DNA of 64,000 nucleotides, taken from Dolomedes plantarius (Eukaryota > Arthropoda > Arachnida > Araneae > Dolomedidae). Positions 11,177 to 23,172 of the stretch are shown one piece after another. A program made the position numbers and the translations under genes. The stretch covers positions 99,902,257 through 99,966,256 of the forward strand of contig OU015490.1 of NCBI GenBank assembly GCA_907164885.2, read 5' to 3'. Under the pieces are notes generated by a model. The model did no database searches. It was not told the DNA's origin and was given only the letters and a program-made list of their open reading frames with translations. How positions within the stretch are numbered: position 1 is the stretch's first letter; every line of letters starts with the position of its first letter.

Positions 11177-11971
11177 CAGTGGTGCGCAAACTTTTTTCGG
11201 ACGCGTCCCGTTTTCTTTAAATAAAAAATCCCGCGTCCCCATGAAAATTTATTGGTAACAGCACATTTTTCATAAAAATTACGAAAATGTTAACAAAATA
11301 ATAGGAAAATGGGATAAGCAAATTATGAGAATATTTCAAAAATCTATGAACTGTAGATTTTGCGTACATATTTACTTTACATAATAACAACAGAAAATTA
11401 TCCTCCTTACCATCGACAATTGTTTTTGTGCCAAATTTCATTTGACTGAAATTTTATTTGTAAATATTAATATGTATTTGTACTTCATTTATGTAAAAAT
11501 TAATAGAAATTGAAATTAAAAAAGAGCATGCTTTTAAAAGGATAAGTTTATATTAAAACATTGAAAATTATAAGCTTCATTTATCTTTATAAAACGAAAG
11601 TAGAAAAAAAATGAATGAGAAGGGTGAACCTGGTCCTCAGATAGTATTTGTTCAATATTTAGTGAAATATTTGAAATTTCTGCTTCATTGTTTGGTTTTT
11701 ATAGCTAGTCATTTTGAAAACCCAGTCTCGCTCATATAGGTAAAAAACGAATGGGATCAATGTAGCCTTGTAAGACTGTTTGACACCTTATTTAATATCA
11801 TATATTATTAACATATAAAAAATATATTAAAAATATGTCATTATAGAAAGCTTAAAGAATGCTTTTTAATTAAATAATTCAGTATAATATATATTTACTT
11901 CAGACTATCCGTGACCCATCCCATTTTTCTCACGATCCATCTGTGGGCTGCCCACAGTTTGCGTACCACTG
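11177..11971. mobile_element. hAT-like non-autonomous element
   Basis: Termini are CAGTGGTGCGCAAAC at 11177 and the inverse of CAGTGGTACGCAAACTGTGG at 11971, with GGGCTGCCCACAG near the right end. Possible 8-bp target duplications (TACTAAGT and CTGTAAGT) agree at five positions. The interior is AT-rich and non-coding. Confidence 0.65.
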
Positions 11972-12028
11972 CTGTAAGTGAGAAAAAATTCATTATGTTT
12001 ACCGTAATTCTTGGGACGAATGTAATAG

Positions 12029-12074
12029 TTCCCATGCGGATCTTAGTTGATGTTCATTTATACCGTAAGTAACA
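12029..12074 (-). pseudogene. Gustatory-receptor 3'-end relic P1
   Basis: The minus strand reads VTYGINEHQLRSAWE, matching the VTYGVIEHQLSSA end of the intact receptor at 13898-15133. Only about 15 codons are recognisable and there is no preceding exon, so it is a relic. Confidence 0.65.
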
Positions 12075-12228
12075 CTGGATGAATTTTTTTTTAATCTCTT
12101 AAAGTCTTTTCTTTGTATTGAATATCTTCCACCTAGAAGAATAAAATATATGAGATCTGTGTTACCAAAAAAATTTCCAATATCAACAATTTATGTTTGT
12201 CTGTCAGAATTCTTGTAATGAAAGTAAT

Positions 12229-12578
12229 CCAACGCGGAACTTAGCTGATGTATAATGATGCATTAAGTAAGATTTACATCCCTTACATGCGTTTTCTTTA
12301 TATGAGATCTGTGTTACCAACAAAGTTTCCAATATCAACAATTTATGTTTGTCAGTCAGAATTCTTGTAATGAAAGTAATCCAACGCTGAACATAGCTGA
12401 TGTTCAATGATGCCTTAAGTAAGATTTACATCCCTTACATGCGTTTTCTTTATATGAGATCTGTGTTACCAACAAAGTTTCCAATATCAACAATTTCTCT
12501 TTATCTGTCAGAATTCTTGTAATGAAAGTAATCCAACGCCGAACTTAGCTGATGTACAATGATGCATTAAGTAAGATT
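12229..12578 (-). pseudogene. Gustatory-receptor 3'-end relics P2-P4, tandem
   Basis: Three tandem units with a 150-153 bp period each contain a block reading LT*xIIxHQLxSALD on the minus strand, at 12229-12273, 12379-12426 and 12532-12578. In all three the tyrosine codon of the receptor TYxxxxxQ motif is TAA. The unit was therefore already dead when it was multiplied. Similarity continues past the stop into the 3' flank (AACGCGGAACTTAGCTGATG is shared with the gene). Confidence 0.7.
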
Positions 12579-12637
12579 TACATCCCTTTCATGCGTTTTC
12601 TTTATATGAATATTTTCACTCTAGAAGTATACGATAT

Positions 12638-13224
12638 GGGGGCGTCCATTAATTACGTGAGGCTTTTAGGGGGGGGGGGAATCGAGCCAAATCTCACCCA
12701 GTCTCACGCGGGGGAGAGGGGGGGGTCTCAGCAAATATCACGTATTTTTTTTCCTCAAGAGACAGTGTAAAATTGCGAGAAAACTGGGTTATATTAAGTA
12801 AAACATGTTTTTACACTAAAATATGGCTAAATCCTACACAATAGTTCAAGTAGTCACTCTTGAGACCACACATGAGTCCCCGTGGACTGAATTAGAATGA
12901 ATATTCTTTTACGAATTTTAGTAGTTCCGATTTAAGTATTTTATTGTTCGATTTTCCCACTGTGATTCTAGACTACGTTCTTAGTAGTCTTAAATACTAA
13001 TCTTAACTAGTCTTAAATAAAAATAATTAAGCAAATTATGTTTTTTTAATAAATCCAACGCAATCAAGCACAGATTAGCGTATTTACACTAAATATACGC
13101 ATTTTGAAAAATCTCATGGGAGATTAGGGGGGGGGGGGTCGAGCCAAATCTCACGGCATCTCACCAGGGGGAGAGGGGGTCGAAAAATCGCCAAAATCAT
13201 CTCACGTAATTAATGGACGCCCCC
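12638..13224. mobile_element. PIF/Harbinger-like (Tourist-like) MITE
   Basis: A perfect 24-bp inverted terminal repeat beginning GGGGGCGTCCATTAATTACG and flanked by TAT on both sides. Subterminal G-runs with AATCTCAC words are present at both ends. The paralogous host sequence near 13620 (GATATGGGATCT) approximates the empty site. A 3-bp target and G-rich termini suggest PIF/Harbinger, but this is inferred from the ends only. Confidence 0.75.
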
Positions 13225-13305
13225 TATGAATCTATGTTACCCTTTAAGTGCAACCATTATAAAAAAAAATAGTATGTTTATCAGAGTTCTTGTGACGAAT
13301 GTAAT

Positions 13306-13350
13306 TTCTCCCATGCGGAACTTAGTTGATGTACATTTACAACGTAACAG
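13306..13350 (-). pseudogene. Gustatory-receptor 3'-end relic P5
   Basis: The minus strand reads CYVVNVHQLSSAWE, aligning with TYGVIEHQLSSAL of the intact gene. It lies in a unit that shares CCCATGCGGAACTTAGTTGA flanks with P1. Confidence 0.6.
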
Positions 13351-13705
13351 CAGAGGAGGAATCTTTTAATATCTTAAAGTCTTTTCTGTGTATTGAATAT
13401 AGTCTACTCAGAAGTATAAAAGACATGAGATCTGCTTTATCAGCAAAGTTTCACCGGTATCAACAACTTTTGTTTGTCAAAATTCTTGCAATCCTGGATG
13501 ATGAATCTCGTAAAAAAGTTACCAATAGCACTTTATCGATATCCAATGTCATCGTACGTAAGATATACACCTCTTAAATGCTTTTCCTTTATATTACATA
13601 TTTTCAATCTAATAGTATGCGATATGGGATCTACATTATTCTCTAAGTGCAACCATTATAAAAAATTTTAGTACGTTTATCAGAGTTCTTGGGACGAATG
13701 TTATT

Positions 13706-13752
13706 GTTCCCATGCTAAACTGAGTTGATGTTCATTCACAACGCAAGTAGTA
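13706..13752 (-). pseudogene. Gustatory-receptor 3'-end relic P6
   Basis: The minus strand reads TTCVVNEHQLSLAWE, again the transmembrane-7 end of the receptor. It is the relic closest to the intact gene, whose stop codon lies about 150 bp further on. Confidence 0.6.
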
Positions 13753-13897
13753 GATGAAGAATCGTTTAATCTCTTAAAGCTTTTCCTCTGTATAGAATAT
13801 CTTACCTAGAAGTAAACAAGATATGAGTATTGTATTATCAACTAAGTTTATATCAACAATTTTTGTTTGTTTATCAGAACTGTTGCGACGAAAGTAA

Positions 13898-15133
13898 TCA
13901 ATTCAACGCGGAACTTAGCTGATGTTCAATGACGCCATAAGTTACCATCAAACCTCCGACGGTCAGTATAAGTCCTTTGTTTACGATGAACATATCTCCA
14001 GCCGTGAATTGCAGAACAGTGGATCTTATGTTATCGCTAAGAATGCAAAATAGTGTGATGTCAGAAAGAGTTGTTGTCATAACCACATTTTCTGAACAGC
14101 GTATCAGGCATTGCTTCAGAGATTCATCCTCCTTTATGACGCGAGCTGCACTGAATGTGAGATGAACAAAAACAACCAGCACTTGCAAAAAATTTGAGGT
14201 GACCCCAAGTACTCCTATAACGGGTAGCTTTCTTGTCAGTAAAATGCTGAGTAGGTTCAAAAAAGTGATGATACTGAGGACATTGACAGAAAGCAACACT
14301 GCCGAGATGGATTCTTCCAATTGTTGGTAGACATCAGATATTCTCCTGAACGTGATAATGTCCTCTAAGATGTACTGTCTGCAACAATTTCCAAAGCGAT
14401 ATCTTTCCCTGAGTCTTGCTCTGAATGAACTGATGACGTTACGCATAGTGACAAAGATATTGTTACAAGTGATAACTGTAACTCCACAGAGAGCCATGCC
14501 ATTTAGGTAGACGACAGAGATGGAAATTCTATACACTTCAAGGAGATTTATACCAGAAATTTCGAATGAAGAACTATAGGGTAAAGAATAGAGAGCTCTC
14601 TCAAAGTAGAAGCCAGAATACATGACAAATAGAACAAGAAAAATTATCTGTAGTGTACACCTCTTACTTCCTGTTGACTGATTGGGTGATAGAGACTGGG
14701 ATAGTTCGCACAATCTGCGGATAGCTGCAGAAATTTTTTTAGAACGTCGGATGAGATAAACTGTTAAAATCAATGTAACAAAACCGAGAGAGTAGAATGT
14801 GAAGACGGTCATTTTGTACGGGATATAAAGCACTCCAGTACAAGCAAACAGCAAGAGACAAACTAACTTAATAATTGACAGTAAAAAGCACCAAGCTTTT
14901 ACGGCCAGTGTGAGCTCATTAGTTTTATCTTTAATTGATTCGGGGGAATAAGGCAAACCAAGCAAAATTAATACGTGAAAATTAAGGAAAAAGTGACTGG
15001 CCTTTACGGTGGAATTGTTTGCATTATAAGTTTCATGCATCTTGAGAAATGAGTAGGCAGTTGTTTCTTTTATGCCATCATGATGAGTAAGTCGAATCTT
15101 GTTTGATTTTTGAAAAAATCCTATTGAAGCCAT
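13898..15133 (-). CDS. Gustatory receptor (insect/arthropod Gr family, 7tm_7)
   Basis: A single uninterrupted 411-codon ORF, within the usual 350-450 residues of the family. Hydrophobic segments fall at roughly residues 80-104, 108-128, 160-177, 201-228, 276-299, 303-330 and 381-402, giving seven membrane passes. A basic, charged intracellular-type loop lies at about 229-272. The C-terminus carries T398-Y399-x5-Q405-L406 (TYGVIEHQL), the family signature TYhhhhhQF with L in the last position. Family members form ligand-gated cation channels in the plasma membrane of chemosensory neurons. The ligand cannot be predicted here. The start at 15133 is the first ATG and precedes a hydrophilic N-terminus typical of the family; an upstream spliced exon cannot be excluded. 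No introns are evident. Downstream lie several relics of its own 3' end. Confidence 0.85.
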   Translation of the reverse strand: MASIGFFQKSNKIRLTHHDGIKETTAYSFLKMHETYNANNSTVKASHFFLNFHVLILLGLPYSPESIKDKTNELTLAVKAWCFLLSIIKLVCLLLFACTGVLYIPYKMTVFTFYSLGFVTLILTVYLIRRSKKISAAIRRLCELSQSLSPNQSTGSKRCTLQIIFLVLFVMYSGFYFERALYSLPYSSSFEISGINLLEVYRISISVVYLNGMALCGVTVITCNNIFVTMRNVISSFRARLRERYRFGNCCRQYILEDIITFRRISDVYQQLEESISAVLLSVNVLSIITFLNLLSILLTRKLPVIGVLGVTSNFLQVLVVFVHLTFSAARVIKEDESLKQCLIRCSENVVMTTTLSDITLFCILSDNIRSTVLQFTAGDMFIVNKGLILTVGGLMVTYGVIEHQLSSALN

Positions 15134-18100
15134 TTTAGAGAATTATAAATAAACTCTTCATTTTAAGAGTCTCATAACTAGAGACAGAATATATTGACAA
15201 CCTATTTTACCACAATACAAAATGTATCAACTTATAGCACATGATTACAAGCGAATATTTTAGATCTATAGATTTTCTTTTTTCTTCGATCTCTCTAGAT
15301 TTTAATAATAATCCCCTTGTGCATACTTTAATCAAATTTCAAAGTCATAAAATTATTATTTCATCATCCAATATATTTTTTGAAAGAATAAGAAAAAGCT
15401 TTTATGTAAATCTCCTGCATTAAATCTGTTATGCACATGTTTTGTCTCGACAAAGCAGTAGGTCTTCTGAAAATAAAACAAAATTTCCAAAACTTTCTAT
15501 AAACCAACAACAGTCTAACAAAACGGATTCTGTTAGCATGAAATCATTCATATGCACATATTTAGTTTTATCTATGATGCAGAATATTTTCTAAAATAGC
15601 ACATTAATCTTGTTAAATGCATGAGACTTGAGACTTTCAGCGTTGAAAAGTGGTTCGTAGTACATACTTGCAGATAGTTTTAACTATATCTTTATAAAGT
15701 AAACTGGTTTATAATCCTGTTCATAGATGCCGTTATAAAACTTTGTGAAGATAAATATATCTGTATGTTTCTGATTTTGAAAATAGCTTTTTATCATATG
15801 GGCTTCGTCCGTCTATAATTTCTATTCACTGTCTAAACAAAGAAATTTTCGAAGTGATAGCTTCTTTGGTTACATATATTTGCATTTTGAATATATGAAT
15901 ACTATTTTTTTCTGCATTATTTTTCTCGAACTAACTGGATCTTTGCTTACACGTAAAAATCATGTGATCATGTTAAATAATTCGAATTTGTTTGAACATA
16001 CGAGGAAAATGTCTTCAATTCATTTATGTTTTTAACGACTATTACTATAAACGATATAAACACTGTCCTGCATGGATATTAATCATACCACTTTAAGATG
16101 AAATCTGTTTTACGACACGAGTATTTCACACCAATATAAATAAATTCTTATTGCAAAATCTTCAGTAACTTACTAGACTACAATTGTTGGTAGAGTTAAC
16201 CAGAAAAGTTCGTTGCCCATTTTAATATGAGATATACCTTACAGCCTCAAACGAAATAAAGGGTCGTTATTGTTTCTACAGCAAGAAGTAGAACTCTTGT
16301 TATGTATTTCGTGAGTTCTCTTTTGACGATTCTAATAGTTATTGCGATATTACGATATTATATAATTCTCTACATTATTTAATGTTTGTTTCTCTAGACA
16401 TGCCAATCTTTTTAACATTATAGGTTTGAAGGAATTGTAAAAGAAAAGGAATAAGATACTTGCTAAACAATTTTCGGAAATAAGGTCTTTCTTCTAACCC
16501 ATAAAGATCTAAGAAGCACTGTCATTGCATATCGCGTGAAATTTTCTTTTTCATTATAAGTTAATATTTCTATATTTCTTTGAACGGAAAAGGTTTAATG
16601 CTTCCACTTTTAAATGTAGTTTAAATTTTCAAATGCCATTAAGTTATGACATTTTTTCATAGGAGAAGTGAGATTCAATTTGAAATAAGACTGTTACATT
16701 CCATAAAGCAAGAGATAGAATTCTTTTGTAGATATAGGATATTCTTTTCTAGTATAGTATTTCCTTTGACAACGTAAAACTAGTTAATACTCCTGTACTT
16801 CACCACGTACATGAAATTTTTCTTCAAAATAAGATTCAATTTTTCTAAGATAAAAAGTTTTGTATTTCTACAGAAGAGAAACGAGATGCACCTTAAACAC
16901 TCATATGCAATATGATTTCTAAAATCTACGAAGCAAGAAGTTTAACTCTGTTTTCACACTTTGAATTCAAGCTACTTTCTTTTATACTATACTTTCTAAC
17001 CAGGTAATGTTTGATACTTCTTCTTACAAATATAACTTACGTCGTTCAATAAAAGAAGCTCGGAATTATTTTATGGAAAGACAAATAGTTTTCCTGATTG
17101 GTTCATACAAAGTTACATAGATTTATATCATATGTCAAACAAACTGTAACCAATAATTCAGAGTTGTTTCATTTCATGTACTAATATTTGCAACGCCGTT
17201 TGTTTATTGTCGTCATATATATATGCAGAATTTCTTGAAGCCAAATGAATGCAGTGTCTCTTTCGTTTTTAAAACATGACAAATGTTTCATTTATGAAAA
17301 TTCTTTATTATTTATTTATCATCGAAATATGATACGTTGTTTACTCAACCTTCAACATCGTGGAAACTGACAACAATGAAAATCTACCTAATCCGTAATT
17401 TACAATATGAAAAAAAAAGGAGAAATAGAGTGAGGGAAAAGGTTTCAATTCTATTGAATGGTTTTGTGTAAATAAGGAGTTGCATGTCTTGCATTAATGG
17501 AAACAGCTTACAGCTTTCATGGGTACATATAGTGTCTAGCAACGCAACTCACGCAATAAGCTGGTTATTTCTCATAAAACATTCAATCATCTGCCGTCAT
17601 ATTCTCACAGAAATGTATAATTTTTTGGTCGAAATTATTAACTCGCTCTGGTAAACAATCTAAATAATACTCGAAAATGATAATAGACAGTATCTTTTTT
17701 TAATGGATCTTTTAAAATTAGCTGTTGCGTTTCATGAATATTAATTGTTTATGTTATATATTTATAAGTGAAGAGGGAAAATTGTATTTTGCGTGTAGAT
17801 GCCCCATTCTTCATTAGGTTTATAAATAATTCAGTATATTCTCAGTTTAATATTTTAAACAGCAGCAAACTTAGTCCGTTGGACGGTTATTGAGTTTATC
17901 AGATAATTCATGTCACACAAAAGTGATTAGTTGTTTGAAATGTGTTTTCAAAATCAATACCATTATTTAAGGGAAATACCCAGATTTTAAAACTATATAA
18001 TCCTGGTTTTAACCATCTAACGGTTCTTTGCATAGTGCTACGAATTTATAACATGGGTCAAAAAGGATTGTTAATGAAGGATCTCTAAATGATTGCTAAT

Positions 18101-18431
18101 GAGTTATGCTCAATTCAGGATTGCAGATCCGGACTAAAATTTTAGAACGGTTTCCAGTTCTCAAGTTTTTTCCGGGTACTTGGGTATTTCCTGGTTTTGA
18201 ATAATTCATGAACCACAAAACTTCTTGCCCTAAATATTAATGAGAAAACTATATTTATTTATAATGTAAACAATTTTAGTTTACAAGTTGTAAAAGTTAA
18301 GTAAAATATACATTTACTTACCTTTACTTAAAATGTTAAATAAAAAATACATTTCTTTTTTTTCAAATAGCTAGATCAGACTGCCACTAGATCAGATATT
18401 CGTCCAAGACTAGATTACATAATTTTAAATA
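15134..18431. other. Receptor 5' flank, no gene recognised
   Basis: About 3.3 kb of AT-rich DNA upstream of the receptor. The small ORF at 15241-15423 looks random. Loosely repeated words (AAGCAAGAAGT, AGCAAGAGATAGAATTCTT) near 16281, 16709 and 16933 hint at very old tandem duplication. No core promoter was identified with confidence. Confidence 0.5.
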
Positions 18432-19214
18432 CAGTTGGCTCTCTGTTTAACGACGATCTCTATTTAAGACGATATTTCCCAGTCCCGGCCTCTCCGACGT
18501 AAAAAAATTCTATTTAAAGACGACATTGTTTCTGTTTAACGACGAATTTTGTTATGAGTTTCTTCCTCTAGAATAAAAAACTGCATTCGCGTTGCTGGAA
18601 TTCACAAAGAACTTGTAGTGGAACTGCAAAGTACGGATGTAGAAATCAACAAAGATGACATTACCCCTGAAGAATGGAGAAGTCTTGTTGAAGATAAGGG
18701 TGTTTCAATTCAAGATTTCTACAATTGCGATGAATCTGTTTTAACAACAGATTACAGAAATGTAGAACATATTTATGAAGATATAGTAAACGAAAACACA
18801 ATATCAAACGAAGAAGGTGAAGACACGAAAAACAAGACACTGCCACCGTCTTACACAGATGCAACTTCTGCTCTAGATGTTCTCCGACGCTATATTACAT
18901 CGAATATGGAAGATGACATATTTAACATTTTAGAAAATCTGGTAAAGAGAATAACGAAAACAAGGCGAAAAAGGAAGCCATCAACACTTTTTGACTTTTT
19001 TAAAAACCTAATTTATTGTATTGTTTGTACTCTTCCTTAATGTGTACGGATATAACATTTATAAACACGCCCATATATTAAGAAATATATTGATAGCCAT
19101 AAGCCTGTAAAGTGTGAAGGGAAATGTTATTTTATCACTTCTGTTTAAGGACGATCTCTACTCAAGGACGATTTTTCACGGTCCCTTGAAAGTCGTTAAA
19201 CAGAGAGCCAACTG
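18432..19214 (+). mobile_element. Tigger/pogo-type element, internally deleted
   Basis: Starts CAGTTGGCTCTCTGTTTAAC and ends with its inverse, with TA on both sides (18430-18431 and 19215-19216). The subterminal block GACGATATTTCCCAGTCCCG is shared with the 186-bp MITE at 4637-4822. It keeps only the end of the transposase gene. Confidence 0.93.
18618..19040 (+). pseudogene. Tigger transposase C-terminal tail
   Basis: A 140-codon ORF resembling the acidic tail that follows the DDE domain in Tigger/jerky-type transposases: TPEEWRSLVEDKGVSIQDFY, then an Asp/Glu-rich stretch, then SALDVLRRYI and a final basic RKRKPSTLFDFFKN. The helix-turn-helix, CENPB and DDE domains are absent. The frame is open, but the product would lack catalysis. 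Confidence 0.75.
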
Positions 19215-19376
19215 TAGTATGAAATACCATATATTTTTGCTGTTTATAACTGCAATATATTAAATTTCTATTCAAAATTTTATATGAAATAAATCAATAA
19301 AAGCAAATGACGTTCGAGGGCATATCTTTTGACAACAATAGAGGTTTAACACATGAGATGATCGAGGATTTAATAG

Positions 19377-19785
19377 TTAAGGATGCTGTTTACTAATCCT
19401 ATTGGGTTCTCCCAACTCAGTATTTACCTATGGAGAAAACTTGTCTACTCTTTACAGCTATCTGAATGGTGATAATCCAAAAAAAGTTATTTTCAGATAG
19501 CCTGAACTTCTCTGCACCTTGCAAAAGGATTAGTTTTATAAATTTCGTCCCCGAAAGGAATATATGAACGTTTAAAACACACTATACCAGATTTTTCCCA
19601 GAATAATTTAAATTAAAAAATTATTTGCATTTTTTTAAAAGTAAACGAAAAATGCTCCTAGGTACAAAATTTCTGTCTCTATTAAGGAGTACAATTTAAA
19701 AATTATTGTAATAGAAGTCAGCAATCCTTGGACAAATTTTCTCCGTGGCTTAATATTGAGGTGAGCGAATCCACACAGGATCCAA
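19377..19785. mobile_element. TTAA foldback MITE, family M1, copy d
   Basis: Begins TTAAGGATGCTGTTTACTAA. The interior has the M1 block TTTCAGATAGCCTGAACTTC and CACACTATACCAGATTTTTC. The right terminus (TTGAGGTGAGCGAATCCACA) is lost after about 19780. Confidence 0.85.
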
Positions 19786-19890
19786 GTAAGAGTTACAAAT
19801 ATTATTGAAACCTTTTTTGCGTATTGTACTATAGGATATCTATGCATAAAATAAATTTAGATCTCTGGAATTCAAGATTCAACAAGTCGT

Positions 19891-20330
19891 TTAAGGGGAC
19901 AGTGGACCTTCAAAACTAACATTTGTTGTTTTCAATGGATTTGCTTGAAATTTGAATATGTGATTAGTACCATAGATATGTAAAAGTGGTTAAAATTTAA
20001 TGATGAAATATTAATAATTTATGAATTATGAATTATTAATTATATTAAAAATCGGCCTAATTAAAAATGTTCCATGCGCATTTCTTTTGCATATAATAAG
20101 GTAATTTTTATTTACAGGATACCTTATAGAAATAACAATGAAACTTATTGCTTATTTTAAGCATTCATTAAAAATATAAGGAGAAAAAATAATAATAGTG
20201 AAAACACCCCTTTTATTACGCAAAATACCTATAAATCATCGTTTCAAGTACAAAATTTAGAAATTCTGAGCTATGAAGCATAATTATTTTCAATAAGATT
20301 TATTTGATGTACAGTTAAGTATATAAAACT
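19891..20330. mobile_element. M2 MITE, truncated copy
   Basis: The left terminus TTAAGGGGACAGTGGACCTT and the inner motif AAATGTTCCATGCGCATTTC are present. No right terminus was found before the Tc1 element begins, so the right limit is approximate. Confidence 0.6.
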
Positions 20331-20528
20331 TAAATTTTAAAGCAATACGATAATTAGAAATGCGCCTGGAACAGTTTGAATATTCTTGTAAATTGGTAGA
20401 GGCGTGCGTAGTGCGGTTACAGATAACGGAGATATGCAACCAGTCAGCTTAACGCGATGCAGTTGGAAGCGCCTATATAAGACAACAGGTGTCTGTCGAA
20501 GCTGGTTAGATCGATTCCTGTTTCTACA

Positions 20529-21530
20529 ATGGCAGGTTATCATGTTTTATGTGACTTTGATCATGGTATTATAGTCGGCGCACGATGGATGTGACATAGC
20601 ATCTCCGAGGTAGCGATGCGATTTAGATTTTCACGCACGGCCATTTCACGAGTGTACCGTGAATATCAAATATCCGGTAAAACATCAAATCTCCGACCTT
20701 GGTGCGGTCTGAAAAAGACCTTGAAAGAACGGGACCGTCGACGACTGATGAAAATCCTTAAACGAGATAGACGTGCAACACTTCCTCAGATTGCTGCGGA
20801 TTTCAATGTTGGGGCATCAACAAGTGTCAGCGTGAGAACTGTTCAACGGGCCATCATTGATATGGGCTTTCGAAGCTTCAGGCCCATTCGTGTACCGTTG
20901 TTGACTCCACAGCATAAAGCTTTACGCCTTGCCTGGGCCCGCCAACATCTCCATTGGATTGTTGATGACTGGAAACATGTTGCGTTGCCTGGTCTGACGA
21001 GTCTCGTTTCCAATTGTATCGGGCGGATGGACGTGTATGGGTATGGAGACAACCTCATGAATCCATGGATCGTACATGTGAACCGAGGACTGTCCAAGCT
21101 TGTGGAACATGTGCAGTTGGTGTGATATGGGACCCCTGATACGTTTAGAGACGATTCTGACAAGAGATGGGTACATAAGCATTCGGTCCGATCATCTACA
21201 CCCATTCATGTCCATTATTCATTCCGACGGACTTGGACAATCCCAGCAGGACAATGTGACACCCTTCACGTCGAGAGTTGCTACCGAGTGGCTCAAGGAT
21301 CACTTTTCAGTCTTTAGACACTTCCACTGGCTACCTAAATCCCCAGACATGAACATTATTGCGCATGTCTGGGATGCCTTGCAACGCGCTGTTCAGAAGA
21401 GATCTCCACCCCCTCGCACTCCGATGGATTTGGGGACTGCCCTGCAGGATTCATAGTGTGAATTGCCTCCAGGATATCCTCAGACATTAATCGAGTCCAT
21501 GCCACTTCGTGTTGTCGCACTTCTGCGTGT
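20529..21530 (+). pseudogene. Tc1-like transposase, dead
   Basis: The start codon at 20529 opens MAGYHVLCDFDHGIIVGARW, then TGA at 20592-20594 (a GGA-to-TGA change is likely). The frame resumes through two helix-turn-helix blocks (FSRTAISRVYREYQ; SVRTVQRAIIDMGFRS). A shift near 20985 moves the first catalytic block WSDESRF into another frame. A further break leads to a third segment at 21100-21456 with QQDN (second Asp). The third catalytic residue is lost: NIIAHVW has Ala where Tc1 has Glu. The C-terminus (TLIESMPLRVVALLR) runs straight into a microsatellite. Terminal repeats were not identified. Confidence 0.9.
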
Positions 21531-21533
21531 TCG

Positions 21534-21697
<164 letters not shown>

Positions 21698-21859
21698 TCT
21701 GAATAAGAATTTTGCTGTAAGCCTTCTTTTATATTGCCAGGAATTTGGCTGCCGGTCCTGTAGTCTGCGATTTTTCGTGCTGCAGTAGGCCACAACAAAC
21801 TACACCGTTATGTTCTAAAACCTACTAACCAACTTCCCTTACTCGAACATAGAGTTTAT

Positions 21860-22740
21860 ACAAAAACCTACTTTTTGAAAAACCGATTTTTGAATTCCAG
21901 ATTTTAAAAAAAACCGGTTTTAGCCGGTTTTCGAATTTTTGACAAAAAAATAGAATAGGGAAAAATATTTTATTTAATTTATATAAAATAACAAAAAACG
22001 AAATCAAAGTCAAAATATATAAAATAAAATTAAGGATTACACATTACTTACACCAAAATAACGAAAAATCATACAAAAATTTTAAATTTCAAATAATATT
22101 TATATTTATTTCGCTAATTTTAATTTCTAAGAAAATAGGATTTTAAAAATTATAAAATATCCACTGAACGGTGGCTAAGTCTTATTCTGATTTTGGACAC
22201 AATATTGCCTGAAATTGAAAATACTCGTTCACTAGCTACTAAGCTTGTTTTTATTGTTTTCAGGGCATCAAATAACAAATCTCAGTTTTTGGTTCTTTTA
22301 TTCCTTGCCTCAAATAATGAAAATTCAGCTTTCAGTGTCTTTGGATTTGTAAATTTTTCTTCAGAGCCTTCAAGAAATCAAATAAGTTAAAAATTAATTT
22401 TTACATAATAATTTGAATTCTTTTAAACCGGTTTTCTTAATTTAAAAACCGGTTTTCAAATGTGACAAATTTATTTTAAAAACCTGTTTTTTAAAACCGG
22501 GTTTGAAAAACCGTCAAACCCTACATTGGCCAACGTAACTCGCAACGTTGAAAAAATATGTCTGCTGCCCGTTGCATAGAATGAATAGCAAATCAAATAA
22601 GTTAAAAATTATTTTTTACATAATAATTGGAATTCTTTTAAACCGGTTTTCTTAATTTAAAAACCGGTTTTCAAATGTGACAAATTTATTTTAAAAACCG
22701 GTTTTTTAAAACCGGGTTTGAAAACAGTCAAACCCTACTC
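21860..22740 (-). mobile_element. hAT-like element remnant with AAACCGGTTT repeats
   Basis: Many AAAACCGGTTTT palindromes. A block at about 22377-22515 is tandemly duplicated at about 22590-22737. Each block ends in AAACCGGGTTTGAAAA then GTCAAACCCTA, a hAT-like terminus. The minus strand encodes a hAT dimerisation segment (separate entry). Confidence 0.65.
22150..22290 (-). pseudogene. hAT transposase dimerisation-domain fragment
   Basis: The minus strand reads SLVASERVFSISGNIVSKIR then IRLSHRSVDIL followed by TAA at 22150-22152. This is the classic hAT C-terminal signature (SERVFS, then a basic stretch). Upstream codons are broken by stops. No zinc finger or catalytic region is present. Confidence 0.8.
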
Positions 22741-23172
22741 GAACACAATTTCCCAAACGTTTTTCTCTTAAAAATTGAAAGAGTGGTATGATCTAAACAA
22801 ATTCTGTTTATGTCTGCATGTTTGAGCTAGTTCCGTATCCTTCATACAGGCAACTCCAAAGAAAAAAAAATCATTTTCAGCATCCTGGGTTGAATGTTTA
22901 GTCAGCGACCAACAATTTACCTCTTTTTTGTGTGATTCTCAATGAAATATTTTCAATCATTCTTACGGTATTTAAGGTTGCTGTGTATTTGCTCACCTAT
23001 ACCCTATTGCATTTGCTCACCTGTGTTAACCTATGGAGAAAATGTGTCCAAGGATTGCCTACTTGGATTGAAAGATTTTTTTTTAAAATTGTACTCCGTA
23101 ATATTGAAAGAAATTTGTCCTCGGGGGGCATTTTTCATTTAAAAAAATTCAAATAATATTTTAAAATTTTAA

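Noticed and set aside
18661..18864. Minus-strand Cys/Leu-rich ORF
   Set aside because: Antisense shadow of the Tigger transposase tail on the plus strand.
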